A stretch of 64,000 nt of DNA from Treponema parvum (GTDB lineage Bacteria; Spirochaetota; Spirochaetia; Treponematales; Treponemataceae): assembly GCF_017893945.1 (NCBI RefSeq), contig NZ_CP054257.1, positions 1,426,001 through 1,490,000 of the forward strand. Reading direction: 5' to 3'. Shown piece by piece: positions 53,617 to 63,115 of the stretch. How positions within the stretch are numbered: position 1 is the stretch's first letter; every line of letters begins with the position of its first letter. The translations under genes and the position numbers were made by a program. The notes under the pieces were generated by a model. The model saw nothing but the letters and a program-made list of their open reading frames with translations. It was not told where the DNA came from and searched no databases.

Positions 53617-56616
53617 ATGAGTGAAAGCGAAAGCACTGGAATTTCAGACCTGATAGAATCTACAATCAAAGAAAATTTAAAAAACGAAAATGTTTTTTTT
53701 ATTTTTCCCACCGACACGGACGCGTCTTCTTGGGCGAACTGGGTTATAACGCATACTCAAAAGCGGGCCGTCCCAGCGGAACGTTTTATCGCATGGGATA
53801 AATTTAAAGGAGAATCTATACGAGTCGTACGCAAAGGGAAAAATTCAATTCCTTCTCTTTTGCGTAAACTTTTTGCCGTACACATCCTTGAAAAAAACCA
53901 GGAAGCGGTGCGCGCTAATCTTCCGCCGGTCTTTGAAAGCCTTATTTCCACGGATTTTGTCGATAATTCAGTTTCATTCAGCAGTTGGATTTCAGGAATT
54001 TTGCCTTCGCTTGCCGTGTGGAAAAGATATTTTGACGCCGCCGATAAATCGAACGAAAAAAACACGCTTTCGGACAAAGAAAACGCGGATCTTTTTAAGC
54101 TATACATGGAATACGGATCTTTTCTTGAAACGAACGGGCTTTTTGAGCCTTCGTGGGAAGAAGCAGACTTTATTTCCGACAATAAAATTTATGTGCTATT
54201 TTTTCCGGAGCTATTGGAAGATTTTTACGAGTACCGGGCCGCTTTTGAAAAGGCAAAGGAGAACGTAAAACTGATATTCATGGACGATATCGACATTAAA
54301 AGTCCGGACGGCACGTTGCCTTTGACGCTGTACACGAATTCCCGCACGGAATTGAGAGAAACCGCTTTAAAGATCAGACGACTCCATGAAAAAGACGGCG
54401 TAGAGTGGACGGACATTGCAATAAACGTTCCCGACATGGAAACGTACAGGCCGTATGTGGAGAGAGAACTGGAGCTTTATTGTATTCCATTTGTGGTACG
54501 ATCCGGCTCTCCTTATACGCGAAATTGCGCGGGACAAATTTTTTGCGAAATCAGAGCATGCAGGCAAAACGATTATTCGTATGACAGCGTACGCGCTCTT
54601 TTAACTGACGGATACGTTCCGTGGAAAGAAAAACAATGCAACGAAAATCTTGTGCGCGAAGGCTGCAACAGAAAGTGCATATGCTCCTACAAGGACGAAT
54701 CCGGCAGGACGGTAGACGTGTGGGAAAAAGCTCTTTCGTCGGCTGTGACAAAAAATACCGCACAGCGTGAACTTGAAATGTACCGCAAACTGAAAAAATC
54801 GATAGACAAATTTTGCGGCGCAAAGACCTTTGCCGAAATACAAAATTCATGGTTTGCATTCAAAGACCTTTTTCTTGCCGAAGAAGAGTTTTCCGAAGAA
54901 TCCGACCTCATCTTGGGGCAATGTCTTTCAATCCTAGCCTCTCTTTCGGACATCGAAAACACATACGATATTCACATAAAGGATCCGTATTCATTTTTCG
55001 TCTCGGAATTGGAAGAAAAAACTTATCAGCTACAGCCTAAGACGGACGGAGTTTCGGTGTTCGCATACAAGGTTTCGGCGGCTTCGGCCGTACCGCACCA
55101 GTTTGTAATAGACGCAAATCAAAAAAATCTGTCAATAAGATACAAACCTCTTTCCTTTTTAACAAAGGAAAAACGGAAAGCGCTGGGCTTGGAAGAAGGC
55201 GTTCCCGCAGATCGTGCTTTTATAAGGCTTTATGCAAAAAAATCGTCTTATTTTTCATGCGCGGAAAACAGTTTTTCGGGTTTTAAGATTCCACACAGTT
55301 TTTTTAACGTAGGGAGCGGCTTGGATAGCGAAAAAGCGCCGTGTGAAGAAGATTTTATAAAATACGAAGAAGCCTTTTTAAAATCCGGCTTTACGGGACA
55401 CGTTTCAAAATCCGGCGGAAAATTTCCGGAGCGAATTACCGAAGGGCAAAAAGAATGCTTTGAACGCTGGAAACAAGTGCAAGTTTCCGCGGATAACGAT
55501 TCAAAATATTTTGCATCCGAAACGCTTGCCTTTAAAATAAACGACATGCTTTGCGAAGATCGCGGTAAACACACGGAGCCTTCTTCATGCGACAAAATTC
55601 ATGTAACGGAAAGCGACATGAAGCAATTTTTTCCGTGTCCGCGCAAGTGGATTTTTTCGCGCGTGCTTAAGCTTGAAGAAGACTCTTTGGACACGGACTT
55701 AATGAATCCGAGCGACGACGGAAACATATGTCATAAAGTGCTCGAACTTTTTATGAACAGACACAAAGGAAAACAGCTTCCCCAAACGCTCGAAGATGGA
55801 ACTTTTTTGAACGAAGAGGCAACCGTAAGGCCGCTGGTGCTGGAATGCGTTGAAGACGCCATAAACTCCCCTGAAATGTCGTTTAGCGGAAGCCCTCTGG
55901 TAAGTTTAGTCCTCGAATCGCAAAAAAAATCCTATGCCGATCAGACACTTGAGCTTTTAAAAGAATTTTGCAAACCGCCTCCTCACGGTTTTGGAGGGCA
56001 CGTTGTGTACGCTGCCGAAGAATGGTTTAACGAGGCGTCTTTGGACGGCGATGAACATTATCTTATGGGAAAGATCGACTGCATACTGTGCGACGACGCA
56101 GGCGGCGTAAGCATTGTAGATTACAAGCTGAAAAACTCTCCGCCGCTTAAAGACTGCCTGGCCTCAGAAGGCGAAGATACGGCTACGGCAGAGCTTTCGG
56201 ACTTTCAAATTCCCATGTACGTTTCTCTGTGGAATTTAAAACATAAAGGTGAAAAATCCGCCGTGCGCAACGCGCTTTTTTTTACGATCCGGGACAAAAA
56301 AAAGCATTTTATAGTAAAAGAAGGCGAAGATACGGCAGACAGCGAAAACTCGGCAAGCCCGACTGCGTCAAAAACAGCCCAAGCTGCAGCGGGGGCTGCA
56401 AGAGCGGCAAAAACGAAAACAAGAGAAGTGGACATCGACGGCTTCAATCCTACGCTGGAATGTTTTAACCGCTATGTGAAACAATTTACCGAAGACGTAC
56501 GAAACAATAATTTTTCGCCGAAAAATAAAAAAGTAAAGCCATTTAAAGACTGTTTTCACTGCGTATTTTCAAGTATCTGCAGAACGAATTTCGAAATATC
56601 GGGAGAGACAATTTAA
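53617..56616 (+). CDS. AddB-like exonuclease subunit with PD-(D/E)XK nuclease domain
   Basis: 999 residues from ATG at 53617 (an in-frame ATG 27 nt earlier overlaps the -10 box). The N-terminus lacks a Walker A (FIFPTDTDASSW), as in AddB, which is an inactivated helicase paralogue. A C-terminal nuclease has the catalytic motif GKIDCIL near 817-823 and IVDYK near 833-837. Cysteines near 674 (FPCPRKW) and near 978-989 (CFHCVFSSIC) fit the iron-sulfur staple. A low-complexity insert lies near 910-930 (SENSASPTASKTAQAAAG). It ends in TAATG, overlapping the AddA start by one base. Role: processing of double-strand breaks with AddA. Confidence 0.85.
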   Translation: MSESESTGISDLIESTIKENLKNENVFFIFPTDTDASSWANWVITHTQKRAVPAERFIAWDKFKGESIRVVRKGKNSIPSLLRKLFAVHILEKNQEAVRANLPPVFESLISTDFVDNSVSFSSWISGILPSLAVWKRYFDAADKSNEKNTLSDKENADLFKLYMEYGSFLETNGLFEPSWEEADFISDNKIYVLFFPELLEDFYEYRAAFEKAKENVKLIFMDDIDIKSPDGTLPLTLYTNSRTELRETALKIRRLHEKDGVEWTDIAINVPDMETYRPYVERELELYCIPFVVRSGSPYTRNCAGQIFCEIRACRQNDYSYDSVRALLTDGYVPWKEKQCNENLVREGCNRKCICSYKDESGRTVDVWEKALSSAVTKNTAQRELEMYRKLKKSIDKFCGAKTFAEIQNSWFAFKDLFLAEEEFSEESDLILGQCLSILASLSDIENTYDIHIKDPYSFFVSELEEKTYQLQPKTDGVSVFAYKVSAASAVPHQFVIDANQKNLSIRYKPLSFLTKEKRKALGLEEGVPADRAFIRLYAKKSSYFSCAENSFSGFKIPHSFFNVGSGLDSEKAPCEEDFIKYEEAFLKSGFTGHVSKSGGKFPERITEGQKECFERWKQVQVSADNDSKYFASETLAFKINDMLCEDRGKHTEPSSCDKIHVTESDMKQFFPCPRKWIFSRVLKLEEDSLDTDLMNPSDDGNICHKVLELFMNRHKGKQLPQTLEDGTFLNEEATVRPLVLECVEDAINSPEMSFSGSPLVSLVLESQKKSYADQTLELLKEFCKPPPHGFGGHVVYAAEEWFNEASLDGDEHYLMGKIDCILCDDAGGVSIVDYKLKNSPPLKDCLASEGEDTATAELSDFQIPMYVSLWNLKHKGEKSAVRNALFFTIRDKKKHFIVKEGEDTADSENSASPTASKTAQAAAGAARAAKTKTREVDIDGFNPTLECFNRYVKQFTEDVRNNNFSPKNKKVKPFKDCFHCVFSSICRTNFEISGETI

Positions 56617-59600
56617 TGTACGAATATCTTTCTTTGCTTCCGAAAAACCTTGACGATCAACAATACGCGGCTTGCTGCGCCGAAGGCAATACGATTGTAG
56701 CTGCAGGCGCAGGATCGGGAAAGACACAGGTGCTTGCGACAAGGTTCGTGTGGCTTGTCATGAGTAAAAATATTCCCGTAGAAAAAATTCTTACGCTCAC
56801 GTTTACTAACAAGGCGGCAGCGGAAATGTATGTGCGCATATACCAGACGCTTGTGTTTTTTGCCCAAAATCCGGACGTTCCGATCGAAGAAAGAGAGCGT
56901 GCTAGGCAAGCCGTAGACGATTTTTCAAATTCTCACATACAGACACTTGATTCTTATTGCGCCGGCATAGTGCGACAAGCGGCCAACCGCTACGGCATAC
57001 GGCCCAATTTTACTATAGGATCTTCGGACAGCCTTAGAATCATAAAGGATCTCGCTCTGCCGTTCATTCTTAGACACAGAAACGACAAAGCCCTGGTATC
57101 CTTTACGAAACCCGGAAAATTTCAAGATACGGCGGAAAAACTTTTCGCGCAGACGGTTTCAAAATATACTTCCGTCGCGGACAAAAACGGTTTTTTTTCA
57201 GATAAAATCGCCGTGCAAAAAGAACTGATCGCATCTGAATGGAACAAAGTATTTCTGGCGGAAGAACCTTTTTATCAATGTGTCAACGAAATTATCGAAG
57301 AATATGAAAACGCCGCTCCCGAAAAAAAAGCGTCGCCGTACTTTGAAAACTTATACAAGGTATTTCCGCTCAATAAATTCGCTCAGAAAGAACTTTTAAA
57401 AAACATTCCATGTGCGCCGCTCCTGGACGATAAGAGTTTTGAAGATGAAAATACCGTAAAAAGCGTGGAAAATTTTTACAAATGGCTTTCGGGAGTAGAT
57501 TTTAACCAAAGAACCAAAGGGTACACGAAGCCGCTGCAGTCAGCGATAAAGCGCCTAAGAGAGATTCTGAACGACAAAATAAAGCCGCTTGCCTCTTACG
57601 TAACCCAGTATGAAAACGTCAAACGGCTTTACGAGCTTTTGGACGTCTTTTTATGCGACGTAAATAATTCCAAGAGAGACAGCGGAAAACTTTCGTTCCG
57701 CGACGTAGGCGAGCTTGCGCTTAAAATCTTAAACGAACAAGACGACATAAGAAGCGCCGAACAAAATTCCTACGATACGATAATGATCGATGAATTTCAG
57801 GATAACAACGGAAAAAATCGTGATCTTCTTTTTTTGCTCGCAGACGGCAAAGATAAACTTTTTTTCGTAGGGGACGAAAAACAATCCATCTATAAATTCC
57901 GCGGAGCGGACGTTTCGGTTTTTAACGAACTGGAGCGCGATCTGTCTTTGGAACCTTTGCAGATGGTGTATAATTACAGATCTAGCAGTGCGTTGCTAAA
58001 AGCCTTTAATCAAATTTTCGGAGGATACGTTGAAGACGATAAAACCGGAAATTTCACAAAAATTTCTGAAATTTCTAATGCGTTGAGCGCGCCTTCAAGC
58101 GATGCGGCCGGAAAATCCGAAATATGGGTATTCCCCGAAGTTCCGGAACACACATTCGAAGCCTCTTTTTCAAAGAAAAACATAGCTTTAAAAAATTATA
58201 AAGCTGACGGCTCAAGCGCCGTCAGCCCCGATAAGGACATTCCGCAAGGAACGCCTTTTAAAGACCCGGCCGCCCTTTTTTCTGACGGACAGGGAAAGCC
58301 CCAAGCGCCTGTACATTTTTGTATGTATAACACGAATACGGAAAAATATCTTTACAGCCTCAAAGAGTCAAATCTTATTTCAGATACGGAAACGGCCGAA
58401 GAAGCCTTTCTAACAGCCAAAGACCAATGCGCGTATTATATAGCACAAAAAATATGGGAATTAACTTCAAAAAAAGGAGCGGACGGCAAGCCTGTGAAAT
58501 TCGGCGACATAGCCGTGCTTGACAGGACAAGAAAAGACAGATCTTATCTTACGCGCTACTTAAACCGCAGAGGAATCCCTTATACGCTGGATTTTCACAA
58601 TTCATTATTTTCGGAAGCGCCTGTAAACGACATATATAATTTTTTGCGTTTATGCATATATCCTTCGGACATGCGCTCTTTAGCGGCTTTTTTGCGCTCT
58701 CCTTTCGCAGGGCTTTCGGAAACCTCCGTAGAAACAATCCTTTCATGCTTGACCGAAGACAAGGATGAAAAGATTTCATCGCTTTTATCCCAAGCGGAAT
58801 TTGAAAAGTACTGTAAAGCTAAAGACATTCAAAGAGAATTTTCAAAATTTGCCGTAAGCCATCCGATTACACAAACCGTTTCAAAATTGTGGTACGGATA
58901 CGGCTATAGGTTTGAAACGCTGTGGAACAAAACCGTTGCAACATATTCCGGCCAGTATGATCTTTTGTTTGAACTTGCGCGCCGGACGGACAACGACGGT
59001 AAAAGTTTGGCGTGGTTTGTGGATAATCTTGCCTTAAAAAAATTCCAAGAAATTTCTTTTTTGGGAGACGATTCGGATCTTGACAGCGGAGAAATAGATT
59101 TTCCTACGGAAGACATCGACGCGGTAAAAATAATGACGATCCACAAAAGCAAGGGGCTTCAATTTCCGTTTGTCTTTATATACGGCTGTACCGAAGATCC
59201 TGTGACGCGCGGCAGTGCTGAAAAAGTTTTTTACAGTGAAAAGTACGGAGTTACTCCCAGCGTAAACGGAAGTTCGGAAAATTATTTTTATAAGATACAA
59301 AGCGAACAGGCAGCTTTACAGGACATCGCGGAATTTAAACGGCTCCTTTACGTGGGATTCACCCGTGCCAAAGAAGAAGTTTATGTTATAGGTTCGTGGC
59401 AGCGCCCCAAACCTGCCCGCAGCGCTTCAAAAGATTCGATAATCGAAAAGATAATATCATATTATTATCCGGACATTGCGGAGGATCCTGAAAGCGTGCT
59501 GGGAAAAACGGTCTACAACGAAAAAAGTGTTGTAAAACCGACCTTCGACTTTACGTCGATCAAGCCCGTCCATCGCCTTGCGCTGTTGAAATCATCGGAT

Positions 59601-60326
59601 ACAGGTATAAAAAACACCGCAGCTGCAAAACAAAATTTCATAAATGAAGCCGAAGACTTTTATGCCAATGCAAAGCTCGTCAAAAAAGAAGACGTGCCTT
59701 TAAGATACCTTTCGCCGAGTTCGCTTGAAATATCTGAAGAAGAGCTTATAAAAACTCACCCGCAGGCTTCGGCAATTCAGCCTGAAAAAATATTTTATGA
59801 GGAGCTGAATGATCTTATAAATAAATTAAAGGACAAGGGGTTCGGCTTTAATGATTTCGGAACGTTGGCACACGCCTATCTTGAAGCGTATGCAAACGGA
59901 ATTGCGCCTGAAAATTTTACGCCTCAGGCGGCGACGGCCTTTCACGAAGCTCGGGGAATTTCAAAGTCGAACATACAAAAAATCCGCAATATATGCGTTC
60001 AGATGACAAAGCAATTTGAAATTTCAAACGCGGGAAAGCTTCTTAAACAATCGATCATGCATAAAGCGGAATTCAAATTTCTTCACAACAGCGGCGGTAA
60101 AATTGTCCGGGGAACGATTGATCTTATTTTAAAGACCTCTGATACAAATATTTACATAATAGACTACAAAACCGACGAGCGGATCGTATGCGAAAAATAT
60201 TTAGCGCAGCAGGAATGTTATAGAAAAGCGGCCGCAGAGATATTCGATACTGGAAAAAATAAAATACGATGTATCTTATTCTACTTGCGGTACGGCAAAG
60301 AAATTGATATAACTGAGATGTTGTAA
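56616..60326 (+). CDS. AddA-like UvrD-family helicase-nuclease
   Basis: 1236 residues. Motif I AAGAGSGKT at 29-37, motif Ia TFTNKAAAEM, motif II DEFQDNN near 390, motif III VGDEKQSIYKFRGAD, motif IV-VI regions including MTIHKSKGLQFPFVF and YVGFTRAKEE. A C-terminal PD-(D/E)XK nuclease has GTIDLI and IDYKTDERI near 1165-1185. Overlapping start with the AddB-like gene indicates a stoichiometric complex. Resection at Chi-like sites feeds RecA. A Ser/Ala/Pro-rich insert lies around 490-570, between the helicase motifs. Confidence 0.88.
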   Translation: MYEYLSLLPKNLDDQQYAACCAEGNTIVAAGAGSGKTQVLATRFVWLVMSKNIPVEKILTLTFTNKAAAEMYVRIYQTLVFFAQNPDVPIEERERARQAVDDFSNSHIQTLDSYCAGIVRQAANRYGIRPNFTIGSSDSLRIIKDLALPFILRHRNDKALVSFTKPGKFQDTAEKLFAQTVSKYTSVADKNGFFSDKIAVQKELIASEWNKVFLAEEPFYQCVNEIIEEYENAAPEKKASPYFENLYKVFPLNKFAQKELLKNIPCAPLLDDKSFEDENTVKSVENFYKWLSGVDFNQRTKGYTKPLQSAIKRLREILNDKIKPLASYVTQYENVKRLYELLDVFLCDVNNSKRDSGKLSFRDVGELALKILNEQDDIRSAEQNSYDTIMIDEFQDNNGKNRDLLFLLADGKDKLFFVGDEKQSIYKFRGADVSVFNELERDLSLEPLQMVYNYRSSSALLKAFNQIFGGYVEDDKTGNFTKISEISNALSAPSSDAAGKSEIWVFPEVPEHTFEASFSKKNIALKNYKADGSSAVSPDKDIPQGTPFKDPAALFSDGQGKPQAPVHFCMYNTNTEKYLYSLKESNLISDTETAEEAFLTAKDQCAYYIAQKIWELTSKKGADGKPVKFGDIAVLDRTRKDRSYLTRYLNRRGIPYTLDFHNSLFSEAPVNDIYNFLRLCIYPSDMRSLAAFLRSPFAGLSETSVETILSCLTEDKDEKISSLLSQAEFEKYCKAKDIQREFSKFAVSHPITQTVSKLWYGYGYRFETLWNKTVATYSGQYDLLFELARRTDNDGKSLAWFVDNLALKKFQEISFLGDDSDLDSGEIDFPTEDIDAVKIMTIHKSKGLQFPFVFIYGCTEDPVTRGSAEKVFYSEKYGVTPSVNGSSENYFYKIQSEQAALQDIAEFKRLLYVGFTRAKEEVYVIGSWQRPKPARSASKDSIIEKIISYYYPDIAEDPESVLGKTVYNEKSVVKPTFDFTSIKPVHRLALLKSSDTGIKNTAAAKQNFINEAEDFYANAKLVKKEDVPLRYLSPSSLEISEEELIKTHPQASAIQPEKIFYEELNDLINKLKDKGFGFNDFGTLAHAYLEAYANGIAPENFTPQAATAFHEARGISKSNIQKIRNICVQMTKQFEISNAGKLLKQSIMHKAEFKFLHNSGGKIVRGTIDLILKTSDTNIYIIDYKTDERIVCEKYLAQQECYRKAAAEIFDTGKNKIRCILFYLRYGKEIDITEML

Positions 60327-60382
60327 GTCGAAAAAACTCGCCGTCAGCGATTTTTTGAGATTTCCGCTTGTAAAAGAATAAA

Positions 60383-60784
60383 ATGAAAAAGACATTATTT
60401 TTTTTATCACTGTTTTTTATATGGTCCGCTCACGCTTCGCCGGCGCAAAAGACGATAGATCTTACACGGCTGGGAGCGAACATGCAGTACGCCCAAGTTT
60501 ACAATATGCTCATGGAAGCCGAAAACTTTAAAGGCGCCCGCGTAAAAATGCAAGGCATATATTATGAAAATACGGACATGTCTCAAGGGCCGGAATTTCA
60601 CTGCATTTTGGTGAACGACAACATGGGATGCTGTTCCGCAGGATTTGACATATTAAAGGCGGAAGACAGCATCAGCTATCCTAAAAATCTTACAAACGTT
60701 GAAGCTACCGGAATCTTTGTCGTAAGGGAAGAAGACGGAATTTTACGTTCATATTTGATCGTCGACAGTCTTAAGGTCCTTTGA
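60383..60784 (+). CDS. Small secreted hypothetical protein
   Basis: 133 residues. A signal peptide (about 1-18) ends SAHA-SPA. The mature part has a beta-rich core, with FHCILVNDNMGCCSAGFDIL near 72-91 containing three cysteines. It resembles OB-fold-like periplasmic proteins. I do not recognise a named family. It is 56 nt after the AddA stop, perhaps separately transcribed, and faces the flagellar operon end. Confidence 0.5.
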   Translation: MKKTLFFLSLFFIWSAHASPAQKTIDLTRLGANMQYAQVYNMLMEAENFKGARVKMQGIYYENTDMSQGPEFHCILVNDNMGCCSAGFDILKAEDSISYPKNLTNVEATGIFVVREEDGILRSYLIVDSLKVL

Positions 60785-60835
60785 AATTGAGGGAAGAAGA
60801 AAATTTCAATTTTAGGCTGAGTGCAATTCGTGCCT
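60783..60835. terminator. Convergent terminator region with copy of the dispersed repeat
   Basis: TTGAAATT...AATTTCAA (8-bp stem, 60781-60809) followed by TTAGGC...GCCTAA (6-bp stem, about 60811-60836). The inner sequence GAGTGCAATTCGTG is the same as in the element at 63306. It serves both the 60383 gene and the rod-binding protein gene. Confidence 0.5.
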
Positions 60836-60869
60836 AAAGAAAATAATGCGTACTTCCGTATTTTCTCAG

Positions 60870-61460
60870 CTAAGCCAATTCCATATAGATCTGATCGGCA
60901 AGTCCGAAATGAGCGTGTTTAGTGAGGCTTGTAGTATACTCGTCGTACATCATATCTTCATACATCGACTGCGCATAGCTTGATTCCCCGCCGGATTTTA
61001 AAACGGTCTTTCGCATTGAAGAAACAAGAATTTTTACAAAATAAGATTCAAGCTCAAGCGATTTTTCATAAAGTTTGCTTGTTCTATCGATCTTTTTGTC
61101 TGCGGAATGTGATGAAGAATTTGCGGCCGCTCCGACGGGAAGCGAGTTTTTATCGCTTTCGGACCTGTATAAACCTGAAAAACCGCTGCGCCAGTCGCCG
61201 TTAATACGCCCTTCTTCCGCTATCATGTTTGACGAAACGCCGGCTTTACCATAGGACGATGAAATGGAAGAATGTTCGGCTTTTACAGAAGATGATTTCG
61301 TTTTCGCAGAGGGGTTTTCGGCGGCTGCAGAATCTGTGCGGCTCAACCGGCGCGTTTCCGATATGAGGTTTAAAAACATATTGCTTTCATTTTTAAATTT
61401 TGCCGACTGAACGGATTCAGTTCCCTGCATTACGGAAGACGCAATTTGGCCTACAGTCAT
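60870..61460 (-). CDS. Flagellar rod-binding protein, FlgJ N-terminal type without muramidase
   Basis: 196 residues. The C-terminal half (about 125-196) matches the rod-binding domain of FlgJ: ELESYFVKILVSSMRKTV and YEDMMYDEYTTSLTKHAHFGLADQIY. There is no glucosaminidase domain, so the wall must be opened by another enzyme for rod passage. The first 115 residues are Ser/Lys/Ala-rich and look disordered. Third gene of the minus-strand rod operon flgF-flgG-rod-binding; the same order occurs in Treponema pallidum. Confidence 0.85.
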   Translation of the reverse strand: MTVGQIASSVMQGTESVQSAKFKNESNMFLNLISETRRLSRTDSAAAENPSAKTKSSSVKAEHSSISSSYGKAGVSSNMIAEEGRINGDWRSGFSGLYRSESDKNSLPVGAAANSSSHSADKKIDRTSKLYEKSLELESYFVKILVSSMRKTVLKSGGESSYAQSMYEDMMYDEYTTSLTKHAHFGLADQIYMELA

Positions 61461-61485
61461 CGTTTTATCCCCTTATGTCAAACTT

Positions 61486-62280
61486 TTACCGTTTAAGGTT
61501 TACAGCTGTGCTCAGCATGGTATCGGAAGTCTGTATCGCCTTACTGTTGAATTCATAAGCTCTTTGAGCGACGATCATCTGTACCATTTCGTTCACTACC
61601 GAAACATTGGACATTTCTACAAATTTGTGTTTTGTAACTCCCATCCCTTCATAACCGGGCCGGCCGGGGATAGCTTCTCCGCTTGCGTTCGTTACCTTGT
61701 AAAGATTGTCGCCCGAAGCCTTCAGTCCCACAGCATTTGGGAACCGGTAAAGTTCCATCTGCCCTACCGCAGTGGGAACGTCGTCGCCGTTCAGCTTTAC
61801 GGAAACTCGGCCGTCGTCGCTTATGCTTAGCGTGTGAATATCGTACCCTTCAGGTAAGATGATTTCAGGCATGACGCGAAGTCCATTTGAATTTACAAGC
61901 TGGCCTGTCATGTCGACTTTAAACGAACCGTCGCGAGTATAGGCGTAGCTTCCGTCGTATTGCTGCACGCGGAAAAATCCGTCGCCTACGATCGCAAGAT
62001 CCGTGTCCACGCCCGTATTTTGAAGAGAACCCTGAGTGAAAACGCGCTGGGTAGCGGCTACCTTTGTTCCGGCTCCCTGCTGAACGCCTACTGGAGTGAC
62101 GGTGTCTTCCGTAGCGGGAGTTCCCGCCAACTTCAGATTCTGATATATCAAGTCTTCAAATTCCACGCGCTGCTGCTTAAAACCCGTCGTGTTCACGTTC
62201 GCAAGATTATTGGAAATAGCGTCGATATTCGACTGCTGACCGTTCATTCCCGTTGCGGCTGTCCAAAGGCTTCTTACCAT
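61486..62280 (-). CDS. flgG: Flagellar basal-body distal rod protein FlgG
   Basis: 264 residues. N-terminal rod motif SLWTAATGMNGQQSNIDAISNN-type helix followed by LANVNTTGFK, and the C-terminal hook-basal motif NVSVVNEMVQMIVAQRAYEFNSKAIQTSD. It assembles in the periplasmic rod of the endoflagella. 25 nt before the rod-binding gene. Confidence 0.95.
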   Translation of the reverse strand: MVRSLWTAATGMNGQQSNIDAISNNLANVNTTGFKQQRVEFEDLIYQNLKLAGTPATEDTVTPVGVQQGAGTKVAATQRVFTQGSLQNTGVDTDLAIVGDGFFRVQQYDGSYAYTRDGSFKVDMTGQLVNSNGLRVMPEIILPEGYDIHTLSISDDGRVSVKLNGDDVPTAVGQMELYRFPNAVGLKASGDNLYKVTNASGEAIPGRPGYEGMGVTKHKFVEMSNVSVVNEMVQMIVAQRAYEFNSKAIQTSDTMLSTAVNLKR

Positions 62281-62313
62281 TTATTTTCTCCTGTCTCTCC
62301 TGGTTTTTGCCCG

Positions 62314-63111
62314 CTACCTACGTACCGCTATGCGCGACCAAAGAGTGCTCATCATTGAATCTTCGCTTTGAATGGTCTTTTGATTTGCCTCATAGGCTCT
62401 GTTCACCTCAATCATCTGAACCATTTCATTTACTACGTTTACATTGGAAGTTTCGACAAAGCCCTGCAAAAATTTCGGCCGATCGTCGCCTTCGGCGATA
62501 AAAGCTTCTCCCGTGATGTCATTCGAATTGTACAAATTGGTTCCCATCTTTTTAAGATAACGTTCGTTATCGAAACGAACCACGCGGAGACGATCGATCA
62601 CGGTATTATCGTCAAGATCGTAGATCATTCCGTCCTCATTTACTTTAAATTTATCGTCGACTACGGTGATGATTCCGCTTTCGCCCAGCACGGGATAACC
62701 GTCCTTTGTTTCAAGGATTCCTTCTTTGCCTACAAAAAAATTACCGTTTCTGGTATACCGCTCTCCCAAAGGAGTCATTACGGCAAAAAATCCTTTGCCG
62801 CCTAAGGCAACGTCGGTATTGGACGAAGTCGCTTTAAACGAACCTTGTTCAAAATCCGTGTAGTTTTCATTGGTTTCAACTCCGAGTCCCAATTTGCCTA
62901 TGATTGGAGCCGCATCGGCGGAACCGAAGACCGTCGTATATACACCGTCCGCGTCGGTTCTCCTGAGCAATAATTCCGAAAAAGATTTGCTGGCTGTTAT
63001 GTCGCGCTTGTAAGCAGTCGTATCAACATTCGCAAGGTTATTGGAAATGGCATCCAACCTGTTTTGCTGGGCGTTCATTCCGCTTGCGCCGATATACCAT
63101 CCGCGTATCAT
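62314..63111 (-). CDS. flgF: Flagellar basal-body rod protein FlgF (FlgG-like paralogue)
   Basis: 265 residues. N-terminal GASGMNAQQNRLDAISNN, then LANVDTTAYK, and C-terminal NVNVVNEMVQMIEVNRAYEANQKTIQSED, where VNEMVQMIEVNRAYEANQK is the conserved rod/hook helix. Very similar in layout to flgG downstream; spirochaetes often label the pair flgG-1/flgG-2 or flhO/flhP. GGAAGG precedes the ATG and is part of a duplicated upstream segment. Confidence 0.9.
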   Translation of the reverse strand: MIRGWYIGASGMNAQQNRLDAISNNLANVDTTAYKRDITASKSFSELLLRRTDADGVYTTVFGSADAAPIIGKLGLGVETNENYTDFEQGSFKATSSNTDVALGGKGFFAVMTPLGERYTRNGNFFVGKEGILETKDGYPVLGESGIITVVDDKFKVNEDGMIYDLDDNTVIDRLRVVRFDNERYLKKMGTNLYNSNDITGEAFIAEGDDRPKFLQGFVETSNVNVVNEMVQMIEVNRAYEANQKTIQSEDSMMSTLWSRIAVRR

Positions 63112-63115
63112 TTAC

